Below are positions 37,026-50,600 of a stretch of DNA of 64,000 nt, piece after piece (within the stretch, counting starts at the first letter, position 1; each line of letters starts with the position of its first letter). The notes below the pieces were generated by a model. That model was not told the DNA's origin. It did no database searches and saw nothing but the letters and a program-made list of their open reading frames with translations. The stretch is from Sipunculus nudus (taxonomy: Eukaryota; Annelida; Sipuncula; Golfingiida; Sipunculidae): the NCBI GenBank assembly GCA_026874595.1, contig CM049310.1:19074058-19138057 (forward strand), written 5' to 3'. A program made the translations under genes and the position numbers.

Positions 37026-40000
37026 CACCAATCATCACTTGATCCAAAAACAAGTCAAGACAGTCTTCAAAAACATCGTATAATGACCATAGACTTACAA
37101 AACATATTCACTTATCCACAGGGCATCCGGTACAATATCCACATAAACAGTGAGTATACAGACAATGTACAGGTGTACCTCCAGAGTATACAAAGTATAC
37201 CACTTACAAACTATACTAAATGCCTGCGGAGTGTGGTCTGATTTAATGCATGAGATATATTTGAGCGAAAGACAGGACAACAGAACTCTACACTCAGGTG
37301 GCTCAGGCATCGAGTAAAGATACGAGACCTGTGATTGGTTGTCCTTGCTGTGGACCCTTTGTCCCATCAATGTGACGAGCCAGTTCATCATCAGCCATGC
37401 TTCATGTTTTGTGCTTCCTGTTAACATCTGTATCAGTTCTGTGTCTGAGATGAAGTTACAATTCCGGTGTTATGTTGCCATGGTAACGACACAAGGTAAG
37501 ACAGCCTTTCTGATATGTCCTCACAATATTTTGTTATGTACATGAAGCTTTTTAACTTTATCAATCAGCTGGACTACTAAGCTGCTCTAACAGATGCTTA
37601 CTGCTTGAACATTATTAAAATATATATCTAAATACAGATATAGCTAATATTCTTTTACTATTGTCACATTTATGTCCCTTATTTCAACAACTCTTTGATT
37701 TTACGACAAAACGCTCTTGATTTTGAATTTTGATTTTCAATCTCAAATATTATTTGATAACCCCATGAAGGAGTCTTGTCATCTGTTGCCATTGGTGTCG
37801 ATACATTACGTCCTTTGCTGCTAATTTGCTTGATTTGCAGTTTCTTGATTGCTATGCTCCTTTTCATGCTCTTTTCACAAAAGTGATTGATAAATTTTAA
37901 ATACAAATGAACGATACAAGAAATGTATGAAAGGAGTCTTGTGAGAACAGATAAAATGGAACCAATTAATGATAACAAAATCACAAATGTTAGATAAAAA
38001 TAATCAAATAATTAATTATTAAAACACTGTTAAATATCCAACTATTGCCATACAAGATAAGTCAAGTAAGTAGTGGTCTTAGTCTTTGACATTATTGCAC
38101 CATGCTAAGCTTGCACAATAAAAGCTTCATTGTTCTGTTTAACCACATTCATCACAAATATACAGAAAAATCTTGTACACTAGATAACATAAATCTACAT
38201 AACATTCAGGATGGCCTAGCATAAAACAAGTCACAACTCTTTACATGAATGCAACAACTGCATGATACATACAATATGTACAAAAGCACCAAAATTAACA
38301 CTACTGTAGCACTACAGAATGTTGTCCGCCAGCAGTGTGTATTTTAATTATACTCTACCAATAGTTCACTCTCATCTTCTCTGTGCAGTAACAGAGACCA
38401 TATCACAAAATGTCCAGAGAGTGAACCAACACTCTCCCGTCAACACAATCATTTTAACAAACAACTTCAACACTGCCTGACCAGTCTCTGACCAGTAACC
38501 AGTATCTGTCTCATCAGGCCTTCTCGGCTCTTCCATAAACTGAGAGTGAATGCTCCCAGACCTCTATGATCATTCAGTTCATACTATTCATACTCAAGTT
38601 CTACCTTCCTGTCTAAGAATAACTAATGTTAAACCAAGTATTGTCTCCTGATCCAAATAAGTCAAGTAATTACTTTAATATAGCTGTTTAATGACTCAAA
38701 TAATGATCATTGGAATCATATAATTATCATACTGAAGTGAACTTACTTTCACAGGCTAAACAATTAGAGGCCAGTTCCTGTAGCCTTATGGCAAATGGGT
38801 CATTATCTTTTAGCCCGATAGCTTATAATGCCTCTATAGCTTAGATCACTGTGTTATTACAGTGGGAATACAGAGTGTGACCAGCAGGACCACAGTATAA
38901 AGTTACTGCCAGCATTACTTGAGCATGTGATAGAATTAGTGACAGAATTTATTTAGAGCACAGTTAGAATTTAGGTGATAAGGATTTTACTTTAGGTAGA
39001 TATATTTTGTACTGTAAGGTGTTCTATAACAGAGCTCGGGGATATATGTATATGCCATTATCCAATCTTTTACAATACAACATAGAGTTAATGGCAAGAT
39101 ATTCAATTTTTTGCAAAACCTGACATTATTGGTACACCATTCATGTAAAATAAATGTGTGTAACTGCAGAAACAGCTATTCTTACATAGATTAATAAACA
39201 AATTGTTTTGGGTCATTTGCTCATTTTACAAAACTGTTCAATAGCTTTCAATAATTCTAGAAGTTTTACAACTACAGCAGCAGAAATGATTGATTACAAT
39301 CCAGGATTTGCTTAAATTTGCTAAGGCTGACCAAAACGTTATGACCAAACACATGGTGATGTTCACAACACTCTAGCTGTCTAGAACTATATTGCCGCTT
39401 ACAGAGTCTACAGAGGCAAGATTTCAGGTAAGTAATAGTTGAGCGTCTTTAAGTAAACACTGATATGTATGCAAAGCCTGGTCCTTTACTCTGGAGCAAG
39501 TCACTTATAGAGGGATCCTCATTTTCTGACACAGCTAACTGCCTCCTGTCTACACGTTAATCACAGTGTCAATGCTACATTTATGACATTATGATTTATT
39601 GCCATCTATTCATTCAGTACTAATACATAATCTATTAGTATTTATTACCTGTCATATGCTTTTATCAACGCAAACCTTCATGGTATACATCATCTTTCTG
39701 ACTACCTTCTTAACAGACAACCATACCCCCACTCTCTTCTAGGAAAATGCCTTCTGCTGCCTAATTTAATTAACAGTGTAAGGATTAACATTTGATCAAT
39801 ATTTGGTGTTTTGTAAGTGATATTTTGACACATGATGAAACACCAAATAGTTCAAGTTAGCAAATGAAGTTTCCAAGAGCTCACACTGGTGTTAAATTGT
39901 TCAACACATACAAGCATCAATATTATGTATAGTCATGATTATTGTTCTCTGTATTCTCACTTTCCAAACAGAGGGGATGATAATCTTAAATATGACCACT

Positions 40001-41350
40001 CATCTTGACACAATGCTGCTCTGTGTGGAGAATGAGTGGGCCATAGGGGTCAGGTGAAGAAGAGAAATATGATTTTGTTTCTGGTGAACATGTTTTGATT
40101 ACAGCATCTGTCCACATGTGTATGATTCACATTTATGAACACTCGGCCATTAAATGATAGCTAACATATAAATACAACTAAATAATTTAAACTATGTAAC
40201 AGTATCAGCAGTGTACTAAGTACACATTTACACATAGAATCTATGTGAAGCAACAGAATAGACATATCTACAAAAACATCACCATTCTATTAAAATGCAA
40301 ACTGATCTGTGTTAATTGCTGGCCTATTTATATAAGTCTATTTATGTTAAGCAAATATGACCTAAAACGTACACTGATAATATATCTGATAGTGATATAT
40401 TATTTAATATATTATCAGATAGTCATATATTATACAATATTTTTTGGAGGTCATTTTTACCTGCATGAACAAAATTTTAAAATTAGAACATGAAACTTTT
40501 CTTAAGAAATTTATAAATAAATTTGAATGATTAAATCAAGACTCTAAACTGAATGCCAATAGGAATTTGAAACCAATATGCAGAAAGGTACAGGCTTCGT
40601 CAGGTGCTGCACCCTAGTGGCATTCTTTGACACTAATGTTTCCAATCAACTGTTGTGCTGCCTTTCAAAGTATCAGTGTACATGTGTGGAACACAAAGAC
40701 ACTTTGCAAGATATCATCTATATAGACCAGCAGTTTAAATTATTTTTTTTTTCATAAATGGGGGAACACACCTGTACATACAGGTACACATGTATTCCAT
40801 AAGAGGTGGTACACACTGTACAACAGTTATGAACACATCTTGCCCTGTACTGGTAAAGTACTATTATAACGCTGATAGATATACATCCCATGACACAAGA
40901 AGCGGGCTGGGTATTTTCACGCTGGATAATTAATATTACAGCTGTCCATCCTTCATAAGGATGTCCCTGTACACCACTCAGACCACTATAAATATAAATG
41001 ACCACTGTGATTGACAGGCAGATTAAAAATAAGTGCACTACACTGCCCATGTTATGACAAAACATGAGACATGTCATTAAGTCCTCTGTGCGGAGACAGC
41101 ATGCACACTACGTCATGATTTGTATACTCAACAACACACGTGTATATTAGTCATCACGCGAGTACTCAACATGTGCACACAGGAACTGCAGGCTCTAGAA
41201 ATGCCACACAAAGAGATGGCAAAATGTGAGTATTGGTGCGATGTGATGCGGCTCAGACGATTTGGTGCAGAAGAAAACTTTGTCAGGATTCCAGACTTCT
41301 GGTCCAACATGCCAACATTTATAAAGCACAGTAACAGGCCATGGAAAACC
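37026..41350. other. Intergenic, 3' flank of DDR B
   Basis: No gene is recognised. The DDR B 3' UTR should start at 41350 and run left, but I see no clear polyadenylation signal close to the stop codon. Confidence 0.6.
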
Positions 41351-41680
41351 TCAAACCATGCCAAGAGCACCATAGTTCTTCTCTTCTCGGGGGTTATACC
41401 CCATATTTTTCCTCTGCAGGAACATATGGATTTCCCGGAATGTCGGTCTGTGCGCTTCTTCCCGATTCCAACACTCTTTTATTAAGTCATAGATCTCTTT
41501 GGGACAATTTGAGGGTTGCGGCAAGTAAAGTTCTAAGCCATCATTCCTGTAGTAGTGTCCAGAGTTTTCAATCACTTGTTCGTCGGTCATGCCATCAAAT
41601 GGCTGTTCTCGACAGAAATTAAGAATTTCCCACAGCGTTACTCCAAATGACCACACATCACTGCGACTGGAGAACTTGCC
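41351..41680 (-). CDS. DDR B terminal exon: kinase C-lobe and tail
   Basis: This 330-nt exon follows tgtttttcag and ends with a stop at 41351-41353. It encodes [45 protein letters not shown] and [11 protein letters not shown]. The tail after the kinase is short, contains one Tyr (KNYG) and ends GMV, so it lacks the PDZ-type end seen in gene A. Confidence 0.96.
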   Translation of the reverse strand, partial: GKFSSRSDVWSFGVTLWEILNFCREQPFDGMTDEQVIENSGHYYRNDGLELYLPQPSNCPKEIYDLIKECWNREEAHRPTFREIHMFLQRKNMGYNPREEKNYGALGMV

Positions 41681-44600
41681 CTGAAAAACACAATTAAACA
41701 TATTGAACATTACAGATATTAGAAAAGGTTTCCAAAAGACTGAAGGAATTACAGGACTTGAAGGAGTTACTGGACTTAAAATGAGAAATGAGACAGCTAT
41801 AAAGATGAATGCAAAATGAAACACACAAGCTTTGTCATGATCAGCTGCATAAATCATCAAATATTTATACAATGATATCTTGTTAGAGTCTGCCATCTCC
41901 TATGGTGCTAATTATACAGAGCAGAGACTTTACAACATCTCACTAAAATCAGTTTCAATAGAAATTCCTGTAAGTGTTTGTACTGTGTTAAAAATTTATA
42001 TTACTAGGACATGGGTTTATTTTTACTGTGGAAGGTGCCAAGGTGACACCATTAAGGAAATCAATACTTTGTCACAAGCACTGGACTGGAATCTAACAGA
42101 GCATGGCTCCAGAAAGATTATTAAGTAGTGATGATAAAATCAGAGAGACGATAAAATCATACTGATAGTCACGGTGGCTCCAGCTACAGATCATATTTAA
42201 AAAACGTCTGGAGTCTCTTCAACACACACAAACTGATTATAATGGTGACCCCAGTGATCAAAACATGACCTGAAGCACTAACTGTCTAAAGTAGTTTAAT
42301 TTGTTGAATAAACCTTAACTGACAAGCAAAGGATTTATTACTGACTCAGCTGTTTTATAACATCCTAGCTGATTACTCGAGAGTACTCCCAGAACTCACA
42401 CCTCTGCATATACCACCAGTTTTTTATTTCAAAAATTAAATTAGAGACCATCTCTAAAATTTATAACACTTCCTTGCTAATAATTTTCCAATTAATCTAC
42501 CAGATGTCATCAACACAGACTGTTCATTCAGATGAGTTACAAGACAGATGTAGGAAAAGATCTTGAAAATGCTTCTAGATCCAGGTAGGCCAATTCCAAA
42601 TTTTTATACTGGCATATGAAATGATGACTTAAATAATGGTTCAAAATATAAAAATTACAATAAATGTAAGAATAAATGTAGCCACTGGTGTTCACACTAG
42701 TCCTTACCAACAATATGCTTTCCCAGGACATCCAGCGGATTGGCAGCATTGCACGGCCCTCAATTCTATAGTAGTCAGAACTGTATAAACTTCGACTCAT
42801 GCCAAAGTCAGAAATTTTTATCGTGAACTGGTATCCCACAAGGCAGTTCCTGGAGGCCAGGTCTCGATGCACCATGTTCAAGGTCTCAAGGTACTTCATC
42901 CCAGAAGCCACTTGGGTTGCCATGTAAATTAAACTTCCATAACTGGTACAAAGAAAACAGAAAACAGTATGTTAATACAGGTACATACTGCCAGGTAATA
43001 CAGGTACATACTGTCAGGTAATACAGGTACATACTGTCAGGTAATACAGGTACATACTGTCAGGTAATACAGGTACATACTGCCAGGTTATACAGGTATA
43101 TACTGTCAGGTAATACAGGTACATACTGTCAGGTAATACAGGTACATACTGTCAGGTAATACACATACATACTGCCAGGTTATACAGGTACATACTGTCA
43201 GGTAATACAGGTACATACTGTCAGGTAATACATGTACATACTGTCAGGTAATACAGGTACATACTGTCAGGTAATACAGGTACATACTGTCAAGAAAGCA
43301 TTATGTAGTCCATATTCAGCAGCACTACTGCTTTCTGATGGTGCTAGATATGAAAATGATGATGAAGACAGTTCAACAAATGCTGCATCATTTACCTTAA
43401 TTCGATTTTTATACCTTGGTACAGATTATAAATTGTTTACCTAATAACAATGATATTACTAATGTTTATGAGTGTGGACATCTATAGCTTTTCCTAATTT
43501 AAATCTCTGTTTCACACTTTGTCTTCAACTAAGACATTCACTTATAGCTCTTTATAACATTAACCTAACAGAAATAAACTGTTGAAATTAACCTATTTTT
43601 ATAATGGTACAGATAGTTTTTTAAACTCCCTGCTTTCAAAATCTGTATTTCATTTTCTTTAATATTAATCTGAAAAGTTCCATTATCTACTCATGGTCTG
43701 AAATCAATATCTTTGCCCAGTTTGGACTAGTTTTATGTTACATGATTCTGATCCAACTAAGTTCAGTCTGCATATAAAGCAGACAGAAAAATGCCTTTAA
43801 TTGATGATTAAGAATAACATTCATTGAAAACTAATGACTCAAGTGTAGCCTTACTAGACATTTTCTATTCCTGCTTGCCTTTCAAAAGAAACAGCAATTC
43901 CATCAGTGGAACGGTAATGCCAGTAATATTCTCTTACACCACAGTTAATTCTATTTGTGGCTAATTGAAATCTGGAGTTAATTGAAACTTCCTGGCTGGC
44001 ACAAGCTAATAACAATTAGTTGGAATATTGCATCTGTATTTAAATCATGAGCAGCCAATAGACTGATGAGGTCTCAGAGACCAAGCTGACTGTGAGTAAT
44101 GGCACATTCTGAGATAATTACCAAAATACACTAGCTTTAAAATATTGAATGTGTGTCAAATGTCATATTGATTATTGCAACAAACAGCAGGTACACAGTA
44201 AGATTTTGCATACATTTTGCATAAAAACTTCCTGTATAATTATTCTTCAATTTAAATTTTCATATTTCCCCCATACAAATTAAATTCAAATAAATAACAA
44301 GCAATATTACTAATGCTATATATTTAGTCTACCTAACTTACGATATTGCAGAAAATATAATTTCAGATACACCAACTTTTCAGATATCTTGGAAAGGATT
44401 GTTATTACCTCTACTCTACTGTGGCACTGCACTTTAAAGTCCTGGTTTGAATTACCCTCCAAAACTTTACACTACTTATCAATATACTTCATAACTCTTT
44501 CACATAAATACCAATAGACTTTACTAGAACAGACAGAAAACCAATAATTATTAACCTAATTGCAGAAGACTTTCAAATTAAGAACATATAAAACATCAAC

Positions 44601-47600
44601 ATCTCTTTGTTAGTCCCTAACTTTAAGATTCAACCACTAATAACTTATGAATATTAATAAATACAACATTTGCTGGCCTATCCTTATCTTTTAACACACC
44701 ATCATGCAGCAGCATAGAATTATATATCATTATCCCTAGAACCAAAATTTCTATAGACATAAATCAGTTAATTAATTCTAACACCGAATAGATAAAATAA
44801 ATATCTAGATTAAAGAAATGAAATCTGTTTTTATTAATAGAAGTAAATCCACCTACGACCTACTCGGGTTAAGCCATGCGTTGATGACTAATGATCCAAG
44901 CACCCCAGCAGTTCTTGAATCTGTTTCCTCACTACCACACCATCCATGCAGAAGACCGTTTCCACAACACTAGCTCCACCCACTGGTTAAGTACAGAACT
45001 ATCCTCTTGGGATATCTCATACCATGGGGCAAAGAAAATGAATTTATTGCACAAAGAAATTTGTTAAAAAAATGTCACAAAAAAAAGACCACATGGTCAT
45101 AGTCAAATTTTGAATTGAAAAATAATGATTTGACCTTGAGACAGACTGGAGAAAACTGATAATCACTGATGTTTTGCATTAAAATTTTTATCTTTTTCTT
45201 CTAATTTTTAAATAGAGCAGCCAGTCAAAAAGAATGACAATGAGACTATTGAACATTCATATTTATATACTCATAACTGTATGGTCAGGACAACCCTAAA
45301 AGGACAGATCTGTACTCATCCACCAGGGGTCACTAGCTGCATGCTTGTGGAAAGGGCCCATGTTTTCGCACATACCTGACGTACCTGAGAGATTTTTGTC
45401 TCTTTTTACGTGCAACGGTACTCTCAGGCACATGCTGCTGCAGGTACTGGTTAAGGTCACCGAACTTCATGTACTCCACGATTACGCAGAGTGGCTCCTC
45501 CTGGGTGCACACGCCCAAAACACGCACTATGTTGGGATCTTTTAGCCTCGACATTATCTTGACTTCTTTGTAAAAGTCCTCCCTGTGGGATACATTGTAG
45601 GAAATGATAACTTTAAGTAATTCAGTCCTAATACACTGAAATGCTAATAAACGTAGGTTTATGAAGTCCCTGTTTAATAATGTTCTAGAGTAGGCTCAAA
45701 CATTGATCAATACATTTAAAACACACAGTTCTCAGTTCATTTAGCTGCTTCATCTGGCAATGTGATCTATGTCAATATTTTCACAATTTTCTTGAGTATT
45801 GTTATAACTGCTGAAGTAATCTGTATAATTTTGATGGCATACGCCAGGTTACTCCAGTGTTAAAAGTATTTGGTATCACCACAAACAATTAACTGAAATT
45901 TTTTAATCATATATTTGCAGGATAAATTGGTCAATTAATACAAAGGAATTATAATTTCATAAATATTCATTTAAATCAGATCAATCTGACAGTGTCTGGC
46001 ACATTTTCATTTTATTTCAATAACTAATGATTCCACAGATTTACTGGGATATCAAGCGCAGCATTAAATCTTGAATTTAATTCTCCTACCTTGTAATATT
46101 TCTTCTTGTTTCATGTTGATTACTTTACACATTTGGTAACATATAAATAATATTTTTATTAATTATTAATGGGCAAAGATTGTTATCACCAGAGTACATA
46201 GGTCCAAGGTTCATATCAATGCCCATGGGTGAATATGGTTTAACTGTAAAATTGTGGGCTTAGATCATCCCAGCCCCCCAGTGTGATCAGTAAAGCAACA
46301 CCCCAGAGTGAAATTGACAAGCATCATAATTCATATCACTGCGCTTAGGGACACACCACCTGGATAAAGTTGACAACTAAGCGGAACCCTGAAATTGTAT
46401 AGGCGCTGGGACATGTGCTCTTTTGAAATGTTTTACTTGAGTATTTGTGAAAATTGCGACCGTACATGGTTGTGTTGATAAAATGCGTGACCATTTAATA
46501 ATATAAATATTATGAACCAGCTAGTTGGGTACTGCCTTTGTAATGGCCTTTGGGCAGCTGTATTCTCTCTTGGTCTTTCATGCCAACCTCAGGCCAAAAC
46601 GAAGGCAATGTGGATCAGGCTGGTTAATAATATAATTATTACATTGCTGACTACCATACCTAGCTCTGTGCTCTACACCAGCCCGCAGCATTTTAAGTGC
46701 AACAAGCATTGTGGTTGACCCGGTTCTGTTGACCAAGAAGTCGTCTCCGATGATCTCAGACATGTCGCCCGCCTCACAGAGGTGAACCTTCGAGTAAAAA
46801 CACAGACACAATCAATACCTGTCATCCCGTCAAACTTTGGTTGACTTTAATATTCCATGGGAATGCGTTAAAGCAGATCATTTTTATTATACTGGCTGTG
46901 TATGTCTGTTGGTACAATTTGTCCTTGTCACACAATGCCCTTTTTAACTTACAAAAAATCACACATTTAAGTTTTGAAATTAATACAGCTTTATATACAA
47001 CGTATCTGTTTATTATCACAAACAATGAATTCATATCTTTTCTTCAGTATCTCCCTTAACACTGATCCACAGATCATTTATACAATTATAACAAATATTA
47101 AAACAGTAAACATGAGAATAATTCTAACCTTCATTTTTTAAAATTAAACACTGCCCAGATAACACTGAAACCAATGCATAAATAGAATGAAGTTGTCAGT
47201 TTTTATTTATTTTATAGTGGACTGATTCACTTATTATACCGGAAATAGCTCTGGTCAACAGGCCGAGCATGAAGTACAAACCTCCCCAAACTGTCCTTCC
47301 CCTAGCTTCTCAACGAACTTTAACCTTTCTCGAGGAAATTCCATGACTGAGATTTCATCTTTCCACAGGAGTTCAATATTTGGAGCAGCATACACACTAT
47401 TACCACTTGTGCCCTGTATATTTGGTATGTCCCCTATGTCTGAGGTGGCATATAGGGCAGTTGGGTACGGGGGCGGGGGTACTGAGGGTGCCTGTGATCG
47501 GTAAATGCTTGTTGGTGGATAATCTCCTTGCATTGGTGTGTTTACAATTAAAGCAGATTTGGTGACGTCTGGCACTGCATATTCACGTGAAGTGTTGGTG

Positions 47601-50600
47601 TCTGAAATAAAATGAATTCAAAAATATATTATCAACTTACATCTTTGAATTATCTGTGTTATGCATTTCTGGATATATATATGTCACCCAGAATCAATTA
47701 CACAAAAATAATATTAAAGTAAATGATTCCACATATTTTATTATCTGATATATCGAAATTGATTTAAAAAAGCATATTAAAAACATTAGAATTTGTATGA
47801 CATCTTTAAAACAAAAGAGTCAGATGGACAGGACACATAAATCTGAACTAAATTCTATTAAACTTTGTGGAGGGTTTGTCCATAGGCCAGGGAAGGCCCA
47901 GCAAAACTTTGGTGCAGATCTTGGTGGAGGGTCAGCTCCAACAGAGTGGTTTGTCCTGGAGGAGGTATGCGCTTTACTTGGGACCATTCTAGTTATTTAT
48001 GTATTGTTAAAAGATACCTGTACCCACAAAGTTTGTTAAGCATTTAAGGAAGAAACCATTGGGTATGTGTTCCGTCAAGTATTCCATATAAAAGTGACTT
48101 GATTCTCGCCTTTTATCATGTAATTTTCATAAATTTCTCTCAATTACTGTGTTTTGTTTGTGTATCTATATACTACACACCTGTGGATTCTGGTGTTTTG
48201 GGTAAATTCCTCTGAATTACATTGGTTTTTTTTGTTTTTTTTTGTTTTTCTATACACTACACCCCTTTGAATTCAGATGTTTTGGGTACATTCCTCTGAA
48301 TTAAATGTTTTTTTTTGTTTTTCTATAAACTACACACCTGTGGATTCTGGTGTTTTTGGTAGGTTTCTCTGAATTACAGTGTTTTGTTTATTTTTCTATA
48401 CACTACACACCTGTGGATTCTGGTGTTTTAGGTAGGTTCCTCTGAATTACATTGTTTTGTTTGTTTTTCTATAAATTACACACCTGTGGATTCTGGTGTT
48501 TTAGGTAGGTTCCTCTGAATTAAATGTTTTTTTTGTTTTTCTATTAACTACACACCTGTGAATTCTGGTGTTTTGGGTAGTTTCCACTGAATTACAGTGT
48601 CTTGTTTGTTTTTCTATACACTACACACCTGTGGATTCTGGTGTTTTTGGTAGGTTCCTCTGTATAACAGTGTTTTGTTTGTTTTTCTATAAATTACACA
48701 CCTGTGGATTCTGGTGTTTTAGGTAGGTTCCTCTGAATTACATTGTTTTGTTTGTTTTTCTATAAACTAAACACTGGTGGATTCTGGTGTTTTAGGTAGG
48801 TTCCTCTGAATTACAGTGTTTTGTTTGTTTTTCTATAAACTACACACCTGTGGATTCTGGTGTTTTAGGTAGGTTCCTCTGAATAACATTGTTTTGTTTG
48901 TTTTTCTATAAACTACACACCTGTGGACTCTGGTGTTTCAGGTAGGTTCCTCTGAATTACATTGTTTTGTTTGTTTTTCTATAAACTACACACCTGTGGA
49001 TTCTGGTGTTTTAGGTAGGTTCCTCTGAATTACATTGTTTTGTTTGTTTTTCTATAAATTACACACCTGTGGATTCTGGTGTTTTAGGTAGGTTCCTCTG
49101 AATTAAATGTTTTTTTTTTTGTTTTTCTATTAACTACAAACCTGTGAATTCTGGTGTTTTGGGTAGTTTCCACTGAATTACAGTGTCTTGTTTGTTTTTC
49201 TATACACTACACACCTGTGGATTCTGGTGTTTTGGGTAGGTTCCTCTGAATTACAGTGTTTTGTTTGTTTTTCTATAAATTACACACCTGTGGATTCTGG
49301 TGTTTTAGGTAGGTTCCTCTGAATTACATTGTTTTGTTTGTTTTTCTATAAACTAAACACTGGTGGATTCTGGTGTTTTAGGTAGGTTCCTCTGAATTAC
49401 AGTGTTTTGTTTGTTTTTCTATAAACTACACACCTGTGGATTCTGGTGTTTTAGGTAGGTTCCTCTGAATAACATTGTTTTGTTTGTTTTTCTATAAACT
49501 ACACACCTGTGGATTCTGGTGTTTTAGGTAGGTTCCTCTGAATTAAATGTTTTTTTTTTGTTTTTCTATTAACTACACACCTGTGAATTCTGGTGTTTTG
49601 GGTAGTTTCCACTGAATTACAGTGTCTTGTTTGTTTTTCTATACACTACACACCTGTGGATTCTGGTGTTTTGGGTAGGTTCCTCTGAATTACAGTGTTT
49701 TGTTTGTTTTTCTATAAATTACACACCTGTGGATTCTGGTGTTTTAGGTAGGTTCCTCTGAATTACATTGTTTTGTTTGTTTTTCTATAAACTAAACACT
49801 GGTGGATTCTGGTGTTTTAGGTAGGTTCCTCTGAATTACAGTGTTTTGTTTGTTTTGCTATAAACTACACACCTGTGGATTCTGGTGTTTTAGGTAGGTT
49901 CCTCTGAATAACATTGTTTTGTTTGTTTTTCTATAAACTACACACCTGTGGATTCTGGTGTTTCAGGTAGGTTCCTCTGAATTACATTGTTTTGTTTGTT
50001 TTTCTATAAATTACACACCTGTGGATTCTGGTGTTTTAGGTAGGTTCCTCTGAATTACATTGTTTTGTTTGTTTTTCTATAAACTAAACACTGGTGGATT
50101 CTGGTGTTTTAGGTAGGTTCCTCTGAATTACAGTGTTTTGTTTGTTTTGCTATAAACTACACACCTGTGGATTCTGGTGTTTTAGGTAGGTTCCTCTGAA
50201 TAACATTGTTTTGTTTGTTTTTCTATAAACTACACACCTGTGGATTCTGGTGTTTCAGGTAGGTTCCTCTGAATTACATTGTTTTGTTTGTTTTTCTATA
50301 AATTACACACCTGTGGATTCTGGTGTTTTAGGTAGGTTCCTCTGAATTACATTGTTTTGTTTGTTTTTCTATAAACTACACACCTGTGGATTCTGGTGTT
50401 TTAGGTAGGTTCCTCTGAATTACATTGTTTTGTTTGTTTTTCTATAAATTACACAACTGTGGATTCTGGTGTTTTGGGTATGTTCCTCTGAATTACAGTG
50501 TTTTGTTTGTTTTTCTATAAATAACACACCTGTGGATTCAGGTGTTTTGGGTAGGTTCCTCTGAATTACAGTGTTTTGTTTGTTTTTCTATACACTACAA

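Larger units (their letters stand above)
43293..47281. other. DDR B introns within the kinase part
   Basis: Introns 42943-45384 (after the 23-bp array), 45583-46659 and 46788-47281. They are AT-rich, and no further elements were recognised. Confidence 0.65.

Noticed and set aside
40718-41077. 119-codon frame on the - strand with hydrophobic stretches
   Set aside because: No family motif and low-complexity Cys/Ile/Tyr composition; it lies directly downstream of the DDR B stop, where a 3' UTR is expected.
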